NCBI RefSeq assembly: GCF_040253635.1
Contig: NZ_JBEJGX010000003.1
Coordinates: 8,271,501-8,335,500 of the forward strand
Source: Streptomyces sp. Edi2
GTDB taxonomy: Bacteria; Actinomycetota; Actinomycetes; Streptomycetales; Streptomycetaceae
DNA length: 64,000 nt
Reading direction: 5' to 3'
This document shows, piece after piece, positions 1 through 8,919 of the stretch; within the stretch, counting starts at the first letter, position 1; every line of letters starts with the position of its first letter. A program made the position numbers and the translations under genes. A model generated the notes under the pieces. That model made no database searches. It had not been told where the DNA came from and saw only the letters and a list, made by a program, of their open reading frames with translations.

Positions 1-1034
1 GGCACCGTTCCGGTCGCCTCGTCGAACGGCAGGCCGGGCATCGGCGTCCCCCGGTAGCCGACCGAACGCAGCACCAACTGCCCCTCGATGTCCTCGAATT
101 GGCCGGTCCCGGTCACTCCGCCGTGCCCGTCGGGTGCCGTCCGCTCGAACCGGACCGCGCGCACCCCGGTGGCGTCCCCGAGCACTTCGACGGGGCGCAG
201 GAAGAACCGCAGATGAATGCGGCGCCCCGGTCCGGTGGCCCTCGCGTCCGGACCTGCCGGGGCCGCCGGCCGCTCCGCCCAGCCGCGCAGCACCTCGATG
301 TTCCGCCGCCCCATCGCGGGCAGTCCGCCCGGGTCCCGGTACGCCGGATCCAGCGCCAGCTCCTCGGGCCGTACGCACACCTCCGTATCCGGAAGGGAAC
401 CCAGTTCCCGAAGCTCCTTGGTGGTGAACTTGGCCTGGGAAGGGCCGCGTCGGCCGACCATCCAGACATCCTGGACGCGGCTGTCCGCCAGCGCGCCCAG
501 CGGGCCCTGCGGCATATCGGTGGCGGCAAGCTCGGCGGCACCACGGGACAGCATCCGCGCCACGTCCACCGCCACATTCCCCACGCCGATCACCAGGGCG
601 GACCGCGCCGCGAGGGTGAAGCGGACGGCGGCCGCATCCGGGTGTGCGCTGTACCAGGCGACGAACTCGGTCGCCGGATGGCTGCCGGGCAGCTCCTCAC
701 CGGGGATGCCCAGATGCCGGTCGGTGGCGGCGCCCACGCAGAACACCACCGCATCGAAGATCTCGCGCAGTTCCTCGACGCCCAGCCCCGGCGCTCCCAC
801 CTCGATGTTCCCCAGGAAGTGCACCCCGGGGTGCTCCAGTACCGTGCGCAGGTTGTTCTGCAGCGATTTGATCTTTTCGTGGTCCGGCGCGACGCCGTAG
901 CGCACCAGACCGTACGGGCAGGGCAGCCGGTCCAGGACGTACACCTCGATGTCCGGTACGGTCTGCTGCTCGATCAGGGACTGGGCGGTGTAGACGCCGC
1001 TGGGTCCAGAACCGATCACTGCGACACGAAGCAC
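1..1034 (-). CDS. Ferredoxin--NADP+ reductase, FprA/adrenodoxin-reductase type (3' part missing)
   Basis: This is an FAD/NADPH oxidoreductase that would pass electrons between NADPH and ferredoxin, for example to supply cytochromes P450. The GTG at 1034 begins VLRVAVIGSGPSG, the dinucleotide-binding motif for FAD at the extreme N terminus. It is followed by CPYGLVRYGVAPDH, the hallmark of the adrenodoxin reductase/FprA family. A second nucleotide-binding motif (GVGNVAVDVARM) lies near residue 155-165 for NADPH. The gene runs off the left edge; about 344 of the usual ~450 codons are present. It is divergent from the gene at 1171, with a 136-nt gap. Family assignment is secure; the physiological partner cannot be told from here. 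Confidence 0.9.
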   Translation of the reverse strand, partial: MLRVAVIGSGPSGVYTAQSLIEQQTVPDIEVYVLDRLPCPYGLVRYGVAPDHEKIKSLQNNLRTVLEHPGVHFLGNIEVGAPGLGVEELREIFDAVVFCVGAATDRHLGIPGEELPGSHPATEFVAWYSAHPDAAAVRFTLAARSALVIGVGNVAVDVARMLSRGAAELAATDMPQGPLGALADSRVQDVWMVGRRGPSQAKFTTKELRELGSLPDTEVCVRPEELALDPAYRDPGGLPAMGRRNIEVLRGWAERPAAPAGPDARATGPGRRIHLRFFLRPVEVLGDATGVRAVRFERTAPDGHGGVTGTGQFEDIEGQLVLRSVGYRGTPMPGLPFDEATGTV

Positions 1035-1170
1035 GAGTGGCCCCTTCCGCGGAATACCCCCAGGATCGCACCGGCGGACGCGCGGCGGGAGATGCGCTAT
1101 CGGGGTTGCTCCCGGTGGGATGAGCGTGCCGCGCTACTGGGCCGGGTGAGCGGGGGGCTAGGTTTTCAAT

Positions 1171-2436
1171 GTGTCGGAAAGTGACTTTTATACCGTTAAT
1201 CACCGATATGAAGCCCAGGACGCGCCATGGGAGTGGCCCACGTGGGAGCTGCGGGCGCACGGCTCGGCCGCGCCCGCTCTCGCCCCCGGCCCCGCCGCCC
1301 CGGACGATCCCGCCGGATCGCGGGGCCCCGGGTGTCCGCTGCCCCGGCTCGATCCGCTGGGCCCCTGGTGCAGCGCCCGGCTGACGTTCGCCGACGGCGC
1401 CCGGGTCGATGTCCTTGTGACGGTCTCCGACGACCACATCACCGTCGAGGACGTACGGGCCGACCCACCGCTGACCCTCGCCGGCCTGACCGACCTGGCC
1501 CGCTGGATCGAAGGCCCGCTGGACGACGCCTTCCGGGCCGCCACGGGGCAGCCGCACAGGAACCGGCCCGCGCCCCGGCAGCCCGGGGGGCCGGTGACCA
1601 CCTCGGTGGAGCCGGAGAGCGGGCCGCGGACGGGGCCGCGGACGGGGTCGCAGAACGGGCCGCAGGCCGGGCCGCACGCGGCGCCGTTGGGGGGCGCGGC
1701 AGCCGAGCCGGTGACCGGGCCGGGGTCGGGGGGCGAGCCGCGGGGCGAGCCGGGGACGGAGCCGGAGCCGATGGGCGCTGGACAGGGGGCGGCGACAGGG
1801 GGGTGTGTGGTACCTGCGACGCAGGGGGAGGCCGTCCCGGAGGAAGGAACGACGGGCGAGGGAACGACGGGCACCATCCGGGGAGACGGGGTGCTTCACG
1901 GGGCGGAGGCGGGCACCGGCGCCGGGCGCCTCGCTGAGCAGACCGCCGAGCCATCGGCATCGGCCGGACCGCCCGACGAGCCCTCCGCCGGGAAGCCCTC
2001 CGTCCCTTCCACCTCGCCTGCCGCGCCCGCCCCGGCCGTTACGCCGGCGACTGTCCCCGTCTCCACGTCATCGGCAACGGCGGTACCGGCGGGGTCGTCG
2101 ACGTCGCCAGAGTCGCCCGAGCCATCGACGTCAGAGCCGTCGGCGTCAGAGCTGACGGGGGCAGAGTCGTCAGCGTCGCCCGACCCGTCGACGCCATCCG
2201 GGTCGTCCGCCGCGGCCCCGCCGTCCGGGCGTGCCCGTTCCACCGTCCTTGCCCGGTCGCGGGCCGGTGAGCGTCGCAGGGTCGCCGCGGACGCGTACCG
2301 CCGGGCTCAGCGGGAGGGGAACGATCCGGTGCTGGCCGTCATGCTTGCCACCGGCCGTAACCGTCGAAGATCGCTACGTCTGATCGCCGGTGCCCGTGAC
2401 GAAGGCCTGCTGACGCCACGTCACAACAAGCGCTGA
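1171..2436 (+). CDS. DUF6214-like protein with long low-complexity middle
   Basis: A 421-residue protein of unknown function. The N-terminal ~130 residues (WPTWELRAHGS, then CSARLTFADGARVDVLVTV and LTLAGLTDLARWIEGPL) look like the Streptomyces DUF6214 family as I recall it. The C terminus (RRRSLRLIAGARDEGLLTPR) is also typical. Between them, about residues 140-360 are Gly/Pro/Glu- then Ser/Thr/Pro-rich, with repeated GPRTGP- and SEPSAS-like units, presumably disordered. GTG start; an ATG two bases upstream is in another frame. No signal peptide or membrane segment is seen. The GTG and N terminus fit the family better than later starts. Function unknown. Confidence 0.7.
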   Translation: MSESDFYTVNHRYEAQDAPWEWPTWELRAHGSAAPALAPGPAAPDDPAGSRGPGCPLPRLDPLGPWCSARLTFADGARVDVLVTVSDDHITVEDVRADPPLTLAGLTDLARWIEGPLDDAFRAATGQPHRNRPAPRQPGGPVTTSVEPESGPRTGPRTGSQNGPQAGPHAAPLGGAAAEPVTGPGSGGEPRGEPGTEPEPMGAGQGAATGGCVVPATQGEAVPEEGTTGEGTTGTIRGDGVLHGAEAGTGAGRLAEQTAEPSASAGPPDEPSAGKPSVPSTSPAAPAPAVTPATVPVSTSSATAVPAGSSTSPESPEPSTSEPSASELTGAESSASPDPSTPSGSSAAAPPSGRARSTVLARSRAGERRRVAADAYRRAQREGNDPVLAVMLATGRNRRRSLRLIAGARDEGLLTPRHNKR

Positions 2437-2445
2437 CCGGCGAAG

Positions 2446-3087
2446 CTAGGGGGTGTCTCCCCGGTAAGGAGCCTGCACCTCCCCGGCGGCGTGGGGTTCG
2501 CCCAACTCCCAGTCCAGTCCGTACCGTTGGAACAGCTCGGCGCGCAGTCGCACCCGCGGCATCGAGGCTCCCGGCAGCAGCATCGCCACCGCCGCACCCA
2601 TCAGCAGCGCCCGCAACAGCGGATAGTCGGCCTCGGGGTCCGGGGAGCCGTACGCCACGACCGTCTCGCGGAGCAACTGGGCCAGCCGTTGCTGCTCGGG
2701 GCACTGGATGAATCCGTCGGCCGTCAGGATTCCCGCCAGATGCGTCCGCATCAGCAACGGGCGGTCATGCGCAAGGCCCAGGATCGCGTCGATGGCCCGC
2801 GCCAGCAGCTCCCGTCCCGCCTCCGGCCCGCTCGGCCGTGGCGCGCGCTCCAGTGCCGCCTGCAGCGTGAGATGCATCAGCCGGTGGACGGCGGACTGGA
2901 GGAGCTGACGCTTGCCGGGGAAGTAGTACGACACCAGTCCCCGCGCGACCCCCGCCCGCTGGGCGATGTCCCCGAGCGTCGTGGCCTCGAAGCCGCGCTC
3001 TCCCACCAGCTCGACCGTCGCCTGCAGCAGCCGTTCGCGGGACCGCCGCCGCAACTCTTCATTGACCGATGCGCTGCGGGGAGACAT
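2446..3087 (-). CDS. TetR/AcrR-family transcriptional regulator
   Basis: A 213-residue repressor-type protein. Residues about 15-60 form the TetR helix-turn-helix (LVGERGFEATTLGDIAQRAG followed by VARGLVSYYFPGKRQLL), and the rest is an all-helical ligand domain. It points away from the molybdenum hydroxylase operon starting at 3684. A perfect 24-bp palindrome sits 53 bp upstream of its start (3140-3163), so autoregulation and control of the divergent operon are likely (inference). The TAG stop lies within a GGGGGTGTCT repeat that recurs twice elsewhere in the window. The inducer is unknown. Confidence 0.9.
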   Translation of the reverse strand: MSPRSASVNEELRRRSRERLLQATVELVGERGFEATTLGDIAQRAGVARGLVSYYFPGKRQLLQSAVHRLMHLTLQAALERAPRPSGPEAGRELLARAIDAILGLAHDRPLLMRTHLAGILTADGFIQCPEQQRLAQLLRETVVAYGSPDPEADYPLLRALLMGAAVAMLLPGASMPRVRLRAELFQRYGLDWELGEPHAAGEVQAPYRGDTP

Positions 3088-3139
3088 CCTGTAACTCCTG
3101 CGTTGACTGGCTCAGGGCCAATATACTTCGTATAATGCA

Positions 3140-3163
3140 GGGTTTCGTCCATGGACGAAACCC
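3140..3163. promoter_or_regulatory. Perfect 24-bp palindrome, probable TetR operator
   Basis: Each half reads GGGTTTCGTCCA and the second half is its exact reverse complement. It lies between the TetR gene start (3087) and the divergent paoABC-like operon. A TATAAT hexamer stands directly before it at 3131-3136 on the plus strand, with TTGACT at 3103-3108, although the 22-nt spacing is too long for a standard promoter. The position suits an operator that blocks one or both promoters. Assignment to this TetR protein is inference. Confidence 0.6.
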
Positions 3164-3683
3164 GGTCGAGCTGCCCGGATCGGGCGACGCGGGGGATCGC
3201 CCGAACCGGGTGAGGATGGGGCCGGCGGCGGTCTCGCGACCTGCGTCTTTGCGGGTCAAGAGGCCGCCCGTCGGCTCGCATCGGGAGACGGGTTCGGGCG
3301 GCGCCGGTCGCCTCTGATCGTACTCTCGCGGGTCTTCGGACAGATTCCTGATGGGACGTCAGGCCGCCCGGTGATCCGCCGCCCACGCATCGGTGCCATG
3401 TGAGGAAACACCACTCGGCGCCGCTCGGGAGATGTCTCGGAACGTGGCCCGCCGGCTGCGGGCGACCCCGTGGGAGCGGCCGGCGCCCGAGGGCGGCTAC
3501 GAGGCGCTCATGAGCTGCGGCTTCCAGGGCCTGTCCGCAGGGCGCGCACCGGAGAAAGCCTCGCGGTGCGGCGGTCATGTTTGTGCGAGACCCTGAAGAT
3601 CAGGGGAGCGCGCCCGACAGTGGTGCTGCATTTCCAGCGTGATCCAGCGTGACACCGCACCCGGTCGAGGAGGGCGGGCTGTG
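3164..3683. other. Long leader/intergenic region before the molybdenum hydroxylase operon
   Basis: About 520 bases with no gene I can support. A 67-codon open frame at 3393-3596 has no recognisable domain and no good ribosome binding site. The stretch could be a long untranslated leader if transcription starts near 3140, or may contain a separate promoter for the downstream operon. No riboswitch-like fold was recognised. Confidence 0.4.
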
Positions 3684-4253
3684 ATGAGCGAGGCAGAGAG
3701 AAGCGCCACGGGGCGGAGCCAGGGCGGGACGGCTCCGCTGTCGGCGATCACATTGCGGGTCAACGATCAGGTGCGGCGGCTCGAGGTGGATCCGCGGACC
3801 TCGCTGCTCGACGCACTGCGCGAACACCTGCGCCTGAGCGGCACCAAGAAGGGGTGTGACCACGGGCAGTGCGGCGCCTGCACGGTGCTGATCAACGGCC
3901 GGCGGGTCAACTCCTGTCTGACGCTCGCCGTCATGCACGAGGACGACGAGGTGGTGACGATCGAAGGCCTGGGCGATCCCGAGGGCCTGCACCCCATGCA
4001 ACGCGCATTCGTCGAGTGTGATGGCTTCCAGTGCGGCTACTGCACTCCCGGCCAGATCTGTTCGGCCGTCGGCATGCTCGCCGAGGTGGAGGCGGGCTGG
4101 CCCAGCCACGCCACCGCCGAGGTGGCCTCGTCGCGGATCGCCTTGAGCAACGAGGAGATCCGCGAGCGGATGAGCGGCAACATCTGCCGGTGCGCCGCCT
4201 ATCCGAACATCGTGGCGGCCATCCGCGGCATCGCGGAGGGAGGCCCGGAATGA
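3684..4253 (+). CDS. [2Fe-2S] subunit of PaoABC/YagTSR-type aldehyde (xanthine-family) oxidoreductase
   Basis: The small iron-sulfur subunit of a molybdenum hydroxylase carries electrons from the Mo site to FAD. The plant-type [2Fe-2S] domain shows the motif [12 protein letters not shown] and a following Cys in VNSCLT. The C-terminal helical domain shows [10 protein letters not shown] and CRCAAYPNI for the second cluster. Length 189 residues. A GAGGAGGG sequence at 3667-3674 supports a start at GTG 3681 or ATG 3684; the open frame extends to 3639 without an RBS. No Tat signal is visible, unlike E. coli PaoA, so a cytoplasmic enzyme is likely. The stop overlaps the next start (ATGA at 4250-4253), which implies coupled translation. 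Confidence 0.93.
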   Translation: MSEAERSATGRSQGGTAPLSAITLRVNDQVRRLEVDPRTSLLDALREHLRLSGTKKGCDHGQCGACTVLINGRRVNSCLTLAVMHEDDEVVTIEGLGDPEGLHPMQRAFVECDGFQCGYCTPGQICSAVGMLAEVEAGWPSHATAEVASSRIALSNEEIRERMSGNICRCAAYPNIVAAIRGIAEGGPE

Positions 4254-5233
4254 GGTCCTTCACCTACGAGCGGGCGACGGACGCACAGGCCGCCGTCGCC
4301 GCGGTGTCCAGAACCGGCGCGAAGTTCATCAGCGGCGGCACCAATCTGCTCGACCTGATGAAGCTCGGCATCGAGCACCCCAGCCATCTGGTCGACATCA
4401 GCCGGCTTCCGCTGCGGGAGATCGAGGAGCTGCCGGACGGCGGACTGCGCATCGGCGCCCAGGCGGGGAATTCCGACGTGGCCGCCGATACCCGGGTGCG
4501 TACCCGCTATCCGGTGCTGTCGCAGGCGCTGGTGTCCGGCGCCTCGGGGCAGTTGCGGAACAAGGCGTCCACCGGTGGAAACCTGTTGCAGCGCACCCGC
4601 TGCCCCTACTTCTACGACCCGGCCGCGGGCTGCAACAAGCGCAACCCCGGATCCGGCTGCTCGGCCATCGGCGGTTTCAACCGGATCCACGCGGTCCTCG
4701 GCGCCAGCGAGTCCTGCATCGCCACCCACCCCTCGGACATGGCCGTCGCGATGACCGCGCTGGAGGCGGAGATCGAACTGCTCGACGCCGACGGGTCGGT
4801 GCGCCGCGTCGCCATCACGGACTTCTACCGGCTGCCGGGCGATACACCGCACATCGAGACCGTGCTGCGGCCCGACGAGATGATCACGGGGGTGCTCCTG
4901 CCTCCGCCCCTGCCGGGCCGGCAGCTCTACCGCAAGGTGCGTGACCGGGCGTCCTACGAGTTCGCGCTGGTCTCCGTGGCGGCGGTCGTCTCGACCGGGC
5001 AGGGAACCATCAGCGAGGCGCGGGTGGCGCTCGGCGGAGTGGCGCACAAGCCGTGGCGGTCCCTCGAAGCGGAGGCCGAACTGGCCGGCCGTCCCGCCAC
5101 GATGGCCACCTATCGCGCCGCCGCCGAGGCCGCCATGCGTGACGCCGTGGGGCAGGGGGACAACGACTTCAAGATCGAACTGGCCCGGCGCACGCTGTGC
5201 CGCACGCTGGCGCAAGCGGCCAGGTCGAGCTGA
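4250..5233 (+). CDS. FAD-binding subunit (PaoB/YagS-like, with [4Fe-4S] site) of molybdenum hydroxylase
   Basis: The medium subunit binds FAD and hands electrons to the acceptor. FAD-binding signatures are [13 protein letters not shown] near residue 30 and [11 protein letters not shown] near residue 110. A cysteine cluster, [20 protein letters not shown], continues with a later CIATHPSD. These four cysteines match the extra [4Fe-4S] cluster known for E. coli PaoB and separate this family from ordinary XdhB/CoxM. Length 327 residues, normal for YagS. It is translationally coupled to the subunit before it and sits 9 bases before the next one. Confidence 0.93.
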   Translation: MRSFTYERATDAQAAVAAVSRTGAKFISGGTNLLDLMKLGIEHPSHLVDISRLPLREIEELPDGGLRIGAQAGNSDVAADTRVRTRYPVLSQALVSGASGQLRNKASTGGNLLQRTRCPYFYDPAAGCNKRNPGSGCSAIGGFNRIHAVLGASESCIATHPSDMAVAMTALEAEIELLDADGSVRRVAITDFYRLPGDTPHIETVLRPDEMITGVLLPPPLPGRQLYRKVRDRASYEFALVSVAAVVSTGQGTISEARVALGGVAHKPWRSLEAEAELAGRPATMATYRAAAEAAMRDAVGQGDNDFKIELARRTLCRTLAQAARSS

Positions 5234-5242
5234 GGAGGCGAG

Positions 5243-7471
5243 ATGATCGGGCAAGGCCTGAACCGCGTTGACGGCCCGTTGAAGGTCTCCGGCCGGGCCC
5301 CCTACGCCTACGAGCACTGGGAGGCCGGCCGGCCGCTGTACGGGGTCATCCTCGGCGCGACGATCGGCAAAGGCCGCATCACCCGGATCGACACCGAGGA
5401 CGCCGAATCCGCAGTCGGCGTCCGTATGGTGATGACGTACCACAACGCCCCGGTGCAAGGCCCGCGTGATGAATCCATCCCGTTGGAGTACTGGCGCGCC
5501 CAGCCGGAGCTGACCGGCCCGGAGGTTCACTATTACGGCCAGCCTGTGGCACTCGCCGTCGCCGAGACCTTCGAGCAGGCCCGAGCGGCCGCCGATCTCG
5601 TCGACGTGGAGTACGCGGTCGGGCGGGGACGGTTCGACTTCTCTGCGGACGACGAGGAGACGTACATCCCGAAGGTGGTCAACGCCGGGCTTCCCACCGA
5701 CACATCGGTGGGCGATTTCGATGCCGGATTCGATGACGCCGCGGTGAGAGTCGACCAGAACTACACCACGCCGTACGAGTTCTCGATGCCGATGGAACCG
5801 CATGCGTGCCTGGTGGAACCGCGTGGCGAGGACCTGGTCGTCTACGTCAGCAGTCAGATCGTCGACGCGGCACAGTCCTCGGTCTCCGCCACGCTGCGGA
5901 TGGACCCCGCGCGGGTTCATATCGTCAGCCCCTTCGTCGGCGGGGGATTCGGCTCCAAACTGGGCATCCACGCCGAGACGATCCTGGCCGCGCTCGCCGC
6001 CCGCGAGCTGCGCCAACCGGTCAAGGTCGCGCTGACCCGGCAGCAGGTCTTCCAGCTCGTCGGGCTGCGCCCCACATCGAGCCAGCGGGTGCGGCTGGGC
6101 GCGGGGCGGGACGGACGGCTGAATGCGCTCGCCCATGACGTCACCATGCACACCAACCGCGACCTGGAGTATGCCGAGCAGACCGCCGCCACGACCCGCA
6201 GCCTCTACGCTGCGCCCCACCGGCTGACCAGCCACCGGCTCACGCCGCTCGATCTGCCGCGCGGGTCGGACGTCCGCGCGCCGGGCGAGGCGCCGGGCCT
6301 GCTGGCGGTGGAGTCGGCGATGGACGAGCTGGCCGATGAGCTCGGGATGGACCCGGTCGAGCTGCGGATCCGCAACGAGCCCACCGTCGATCCCGAGCGG
6401 GACGTGCCCTACAGCGACCGGCATCTGGTCGACTGCCTGCGCGACGGCGCGCGCCGGTTCGGCTGGGGGCGCCGCCCCGCCACCCCGGCGAGCGTGCGGG
6501 ACGGCAGGTGGCTCGTCGGCTACGGCATGTCGGCCGCCATCCGCGGGCATTTCCAGGGGCCGACAGCGGCGCGGGTGCGACTGGAGGCGGACGGCACCGC
6601 CGTCGTCCAGTCGGACATGACCGATATCGGTACGGGCACCTACACCATCCTGACCCAGGTCGCGGCCGAGGGGCTGGGGCTGCCGCCCGACCGGGTGCGG
6701 ATCGAGCTCGGGCGCTCCGAGCTGCCCTCCAGCTGGGGGTCCGGTGGCTCGTGGGGCGCCGCCAGCTCGTGCACCGCGGTGCACCGGGCGTGCGTGGTCC
6801 TGCGGGAGAAGCTGCTGGTCGCGGCGCGTGGCGACGCGGGTTCTGCGCTGCACGGCCTGGACCCGGCCGGCGCCGTGTTCTCCGACGGCACCGTGCGCAT
6901 CGGCGACGCTTCCCAGGCGATGGGCGAGATCGTCGCCCGCCACCATCCCGACGGTGCGGAGGCGGAGGGCACGACCCTCTTCATGGGCGATGACCCGAAC
7001 TACTCGGCCTACTCGATCCACACCTACGGCGCCCATTTCGCCGAGGTGGGGGTCGACGCGGACACCGCCGAGATCCGTCTGCGGCGGATGCTGGGCGTGT
7101 TCTCGGTGGGACGGGTGCTCAACCCGAAGACGGCCCGCTCGCAGCTGATCGGCGGCATGATCTGGGGGGCCGGCGCGGCCCTGGAGGAAGAAGCCGTGGT
7201 CGATCTGCGATCCGGCGCCTTCGTCAACCGGGATCTCGCGCAGTACCTGGTTCCGGTCCATGCCGACATCCCCGATGTCGAGGTCGTCATCCTCGACGGG
7301 TACGACGACAAGGCCAACGTCCTGGGCGCAAAGGGCCTAGGCGAACTGGGCATCTGCGGGTCCGGTGCGGCGGTCGCGAACGCGGTGTTCAACGCCACCG
7401 GGACGCGCGTGCGCGAGTTCCCCATCACGATCGAGAAGGTGCTGCCGGGGCTGCCGCCCGTCGAGTGCTGA
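5243..7471 (+). CDS. Molybdopterin-cytosine-dinucleotide-binding catalytic subunit (PaoC/YagR-like)
   Basis: The large catalytic subunit holds the molybdenum cofactor and oxidises aldehydes or heterocycles. The aldehyde-oxidase a/b hammerhead domain is N-terminal (HYYGQPVALAVAETFEQA around residue 95-110). Cofactor-binding segments follow (FVGGGFGSKLGIHAET, RAPGEAPG, SDMTDIGTGTYTILTQVAAE). The C-terminal KGLGELGICGSG holds the conserved catalytic Glu. 742 residues is close to the ~730 of YagR. RBS GAGGAGG precedes the ATG. No chaperone (PaoD/XdhC-like) gene is present within the window. The substrate cannot be deduced; an aromatic or aliphatic aldehyde is the family default. Confidence 0.93.
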   Translation: MIGQGLNRVDGPLKVSGRAPYAYEHWEAGRPLYGVILGATIGKGRITRIDTEDAESAVGVRMVMTYHNAPVQGPRDESIPLEYWRAQPELTGPEVHYYGQPVALAVAETFEQARAAADLVDVEYAVGRGRFDFSADDEETYIPKVVNAGLPTDTSVGDFDAGFDDAAVRVDQNYTTPYEFSMPMEPHACLVEPRGEDLVVYVSSQIVDAAQSSVSATLRMDPARVHIVSPFVGGGFGSKLGIHAETILAALAARELRQPVKVALTRQQVFQLVGLRPTSSQRVRLGAGRDGRLNALAHDVTMHTNRDLEYAEQTAATTRSLYAAPHRLTSHRLTPLDLPRGSDVRAPGEAPGLLAVESAMDELADELGMDPVELRIRNEPTVDPERDVPYSDRHLVDCLRDGARRFGWGRRPATPASVRDGRWLVGYGMSAAIRGHFQGPTAARVRLEADGTAVVQSDMTDIGTGTYTILTQVAAEGLGLPPDRVRIELGRSELPSSWGSGGSWGAASSCTAVHRACVVLREKLLVAARGDAGSALHGLDPAGAVFSDGTVRIGDASQAMGEIVARHHPDGAEAEGTTLFMGDDPNYSAYSIHTYGAHFAEVGVDADTAEIRLRRMLGVFSVGRVLNPKTARSQLIGGMIWGAGAALEEEAVVDLRSGAFVNRDLAQYLVPVHADIPDVEVVILDGYDDKANVLGAKGLGELGICGSGAAVANAVFNATGTRVREFPITIEKVLPGLPPVEC

Positions 7472-7505
7472 ACCCGTGACGGACCGTCCCGTCCTGGCCC
7501 ACCGG

Positions 7506-7850
7506 TCAGAGCCCCCCGGTCCGGGGCTCAGCGCAAGCCGGCGCGAGAGGACGCAGCGCGGGAGGATGGTTGAAGGTGTGGGCGAGCTCGGCCAATTCGT
7601 CGCGGCCCTTCTCCTCGACCCGGATGCTCAGCTCGCCGGTGGCCAGCCTGCGTACCGGGCGCAGCACAGTACGGGCCGCGAGCAGCGCCAGCAGGGCGGC
7701 CAGCAGCACCACGGGCACCAGGCTGCCCTGCACGCTGCACACCTGACCGGCGGCTTTTCCGGTCGTCCGGGCCGGCGAGGCAAGGAACGCTCTCGCCGCG
7801 CCGAGCCCAGGCCCAGGTGTGCTGTCCGGACAGCACACCTGGCTAGCCAC
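7506..7850 (-). pseudogene. Decayed sensor histidine kinase fragment (TM helix plus HAMP)
   Basis: The open frame contains a hydrophobic helix (SLVPVVLLAALLALLAAR) followed by TVLRPVRRLATGELSIRVEE and KGRDELAELAHTFN. This is the end of a transmembrane helix and a HAMP domain as in actinobacterial sensor kinases. About eight residues usually found between the PVRRL and GELS parts are missing. The frame ends a few residues after the HAMP with no dimerisation or ATPase domain. The 30-bp palindrome at 7813-7842 also lies inside this frame. I read it as the remnant of a deleted kinase gene, not a working gene. Confidence 0.6.
7813..7842. terminator. Perfect 30-bp palindrome directly after the DinB-like gene
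   Basis: The half-sequence CCAGGTGTGCTGTCC is followed by its exact reverse complement, with no spacer. It begins one base beyond the TAG stop (7843-7845) of the minus-strand gene. The position and stability suggest a transcription terminator for that gene; a protein-binding palindrome is the alternative. There is no T-tract, as is usual in Streptomyces. Confidence 0.65.
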
Positions 7851-8601
7851 CGGTGGTGAAACGGGCCCGCCACAGGTCGCGGAGCAACGCGATCTCGGCC
7901 ATGTGGTGGATGAATTCGAGGTTGGCCCCCGCCAGCACGGCGATGAAGGGGTCGTCGGGATCGGAGCCGTACGGATACTGCGAGAAGCCGACCGTGTCGA
8001 GCTGCTCGTCGGTGACGGTGGCGACGCTGTCGCGCCAGCGGTCGATCAGCGTCCAGAACCGCTCCAGCGCCAAGGCGGCGGAGGGGGTGAAGTCCACCAA
8101 CAGCTTCGGCTCCTGCCGCCGTGCGCCGAAGGCCCACTCCCATCGGCCCGCGAAGCCGGAGTGCAGGTGCGCCAGCCGCCACGCGATGGTGGCTACCGGT
8201 GTCTCGTCGGGCTCCGGCGTACCGGTGTGGGCAAGGACCTGCTCGACCCGCTCGACGCTCACGCTCCAGTCATCGGCGATCTTGGCGACGCTCATACCGC
8301 CGGCGGCCTGGCGGGCGACCTCGGCGTACTCGCTCGCCGGAATGTCCGGGGCGCCCTTGTCGAGCACCCACTCGCCCGGCCCGTACGCCCTGGGCGTGGC
8401 CGCTTCGCCCCGGCGCCGGATGGACCAGCAACCGGCCACCGGCTCCCATAGGTACTCCTCGTCACCGAGCCCCGTCAGCCGCACCTGGGCCATCTCCCTG
8501 GCCTGGTCGAACTGGTCGAGCAGCAAGCCCAAGCGGTCGGTCCGCGCGCCCCCGGTCTCCCTGCCTGGCTCCTCGGTCCCCATGGGTATCCCGGTCTCCA
8601 T
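7843..8601 (-). CDS. DinB-like (DinB_2/DUF664-type) protein
   Basis: A 252-residue protein of the DinB four-helix superfamily, which includes thiol-transferases and metal-binding stress proteins. Visible features are LGDEEYLWEPVAGCWSIR near residue 45, AHLHSGFAGRWEWAFG and EFIHHMAEIALLRDL near the end. The spaced histidines fit the family's divalent-metal triad. Two candidate ATG starts exist (8601 and 8583, the latter beginning MGTEEP); the longer is given. It stands alone between the kinase remnant and the RiPP locus. The substrate is unknown. Confidence 0.7.
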   Translation of the reverse strand: METGIPMGTEEPGRETGGARTDRLGLLLDQFDQAREMAQVRLTGLGDEEYLWEPVAGCWSIRRRGEAATPRAYGPGEWVLDKGAPDIPASEYAEVARQAAGGMSVAKIADDWSVSVERVEQVLAHTGTPEPDETPVATIAWRLAHLHSGFAGRWEWAFGARRQEPKLLVDFTPSAALALERFWTLIDRWRDSVATVTDEQLDTVGFSQYPYGSDPDDPFIAVLAGANLEFIHHMAEIALLRDLWRARFTTGG

Positions 8602-8919
8602 GTCTCACTTCCTTGGTCGCCGCGTCGTGCATCTCACCGCGTTCAGGCGGAAGTTAACGGCTCGGCGCGCGGGCCGCGACCGATTTCCCCGCCCACGAAG
8701 GGGTGCGGCACCACCCGCATCACCGCACTCGTTCGGGCCGTCCGCCCCCTCCATGTGACCCGCTCGCGCCGAGGCCGGAAAAGGCTCACTGCCCGACACC
8801 TTGTGGCCTGCGTCACTGGCTGGTTAAGCTCCAGCACGCTTCTGGCACATTTCCTCCGCAAGTTGACCTATTGGTGTGGCAATCTTCACGATCTGCCCAC
8901 GAACGTGAGGTGGCTTCGC
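8602..8919. promoter_or_regulatory. Gap upstream of the RiPP locus with a candidate promoter
   Basis: No supported gene. A good -35 hexamer TTGACC lies at 8863-8868, with a weak -10 (TCACGA/CACGAT) at 8886-8892 after a 17-18 nt spacer. This would place a transcript start just before the GTG at 8910 and ATG at 8920. The promoter is a suggestion from consensus matching only. Confidence 0.35.

Noticed and set aside
3124..3140. Resemblance to a loxP arm (ACTTCGTATAATG)
   Set aside because: Only 13 bases match, the second inverted arm is missing, and the sequence is better explained as promoter-like TATAAT next to an operator.
3393..3596. 67-codon open frame in the paoABC leader
   Set aside because: No domain, no convincing ribosome binding site and poor codon pattern.
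4199..7261. 1020-residue open frame on the minus strand
   Set aside because: It is antisense to the three molybdenum hydroxylase genes, has no recognisable domain, and arises from high-GC codon usage.
8600..8758. Short plus-strand frame starting MSHFLGRRVVHL, similar to VFLGRRAVNL at 55445
   Set aside because: The similarity is about ten residues and both frames lie at gene edges without RBS or conservation evidence; I could not separate it from chance.
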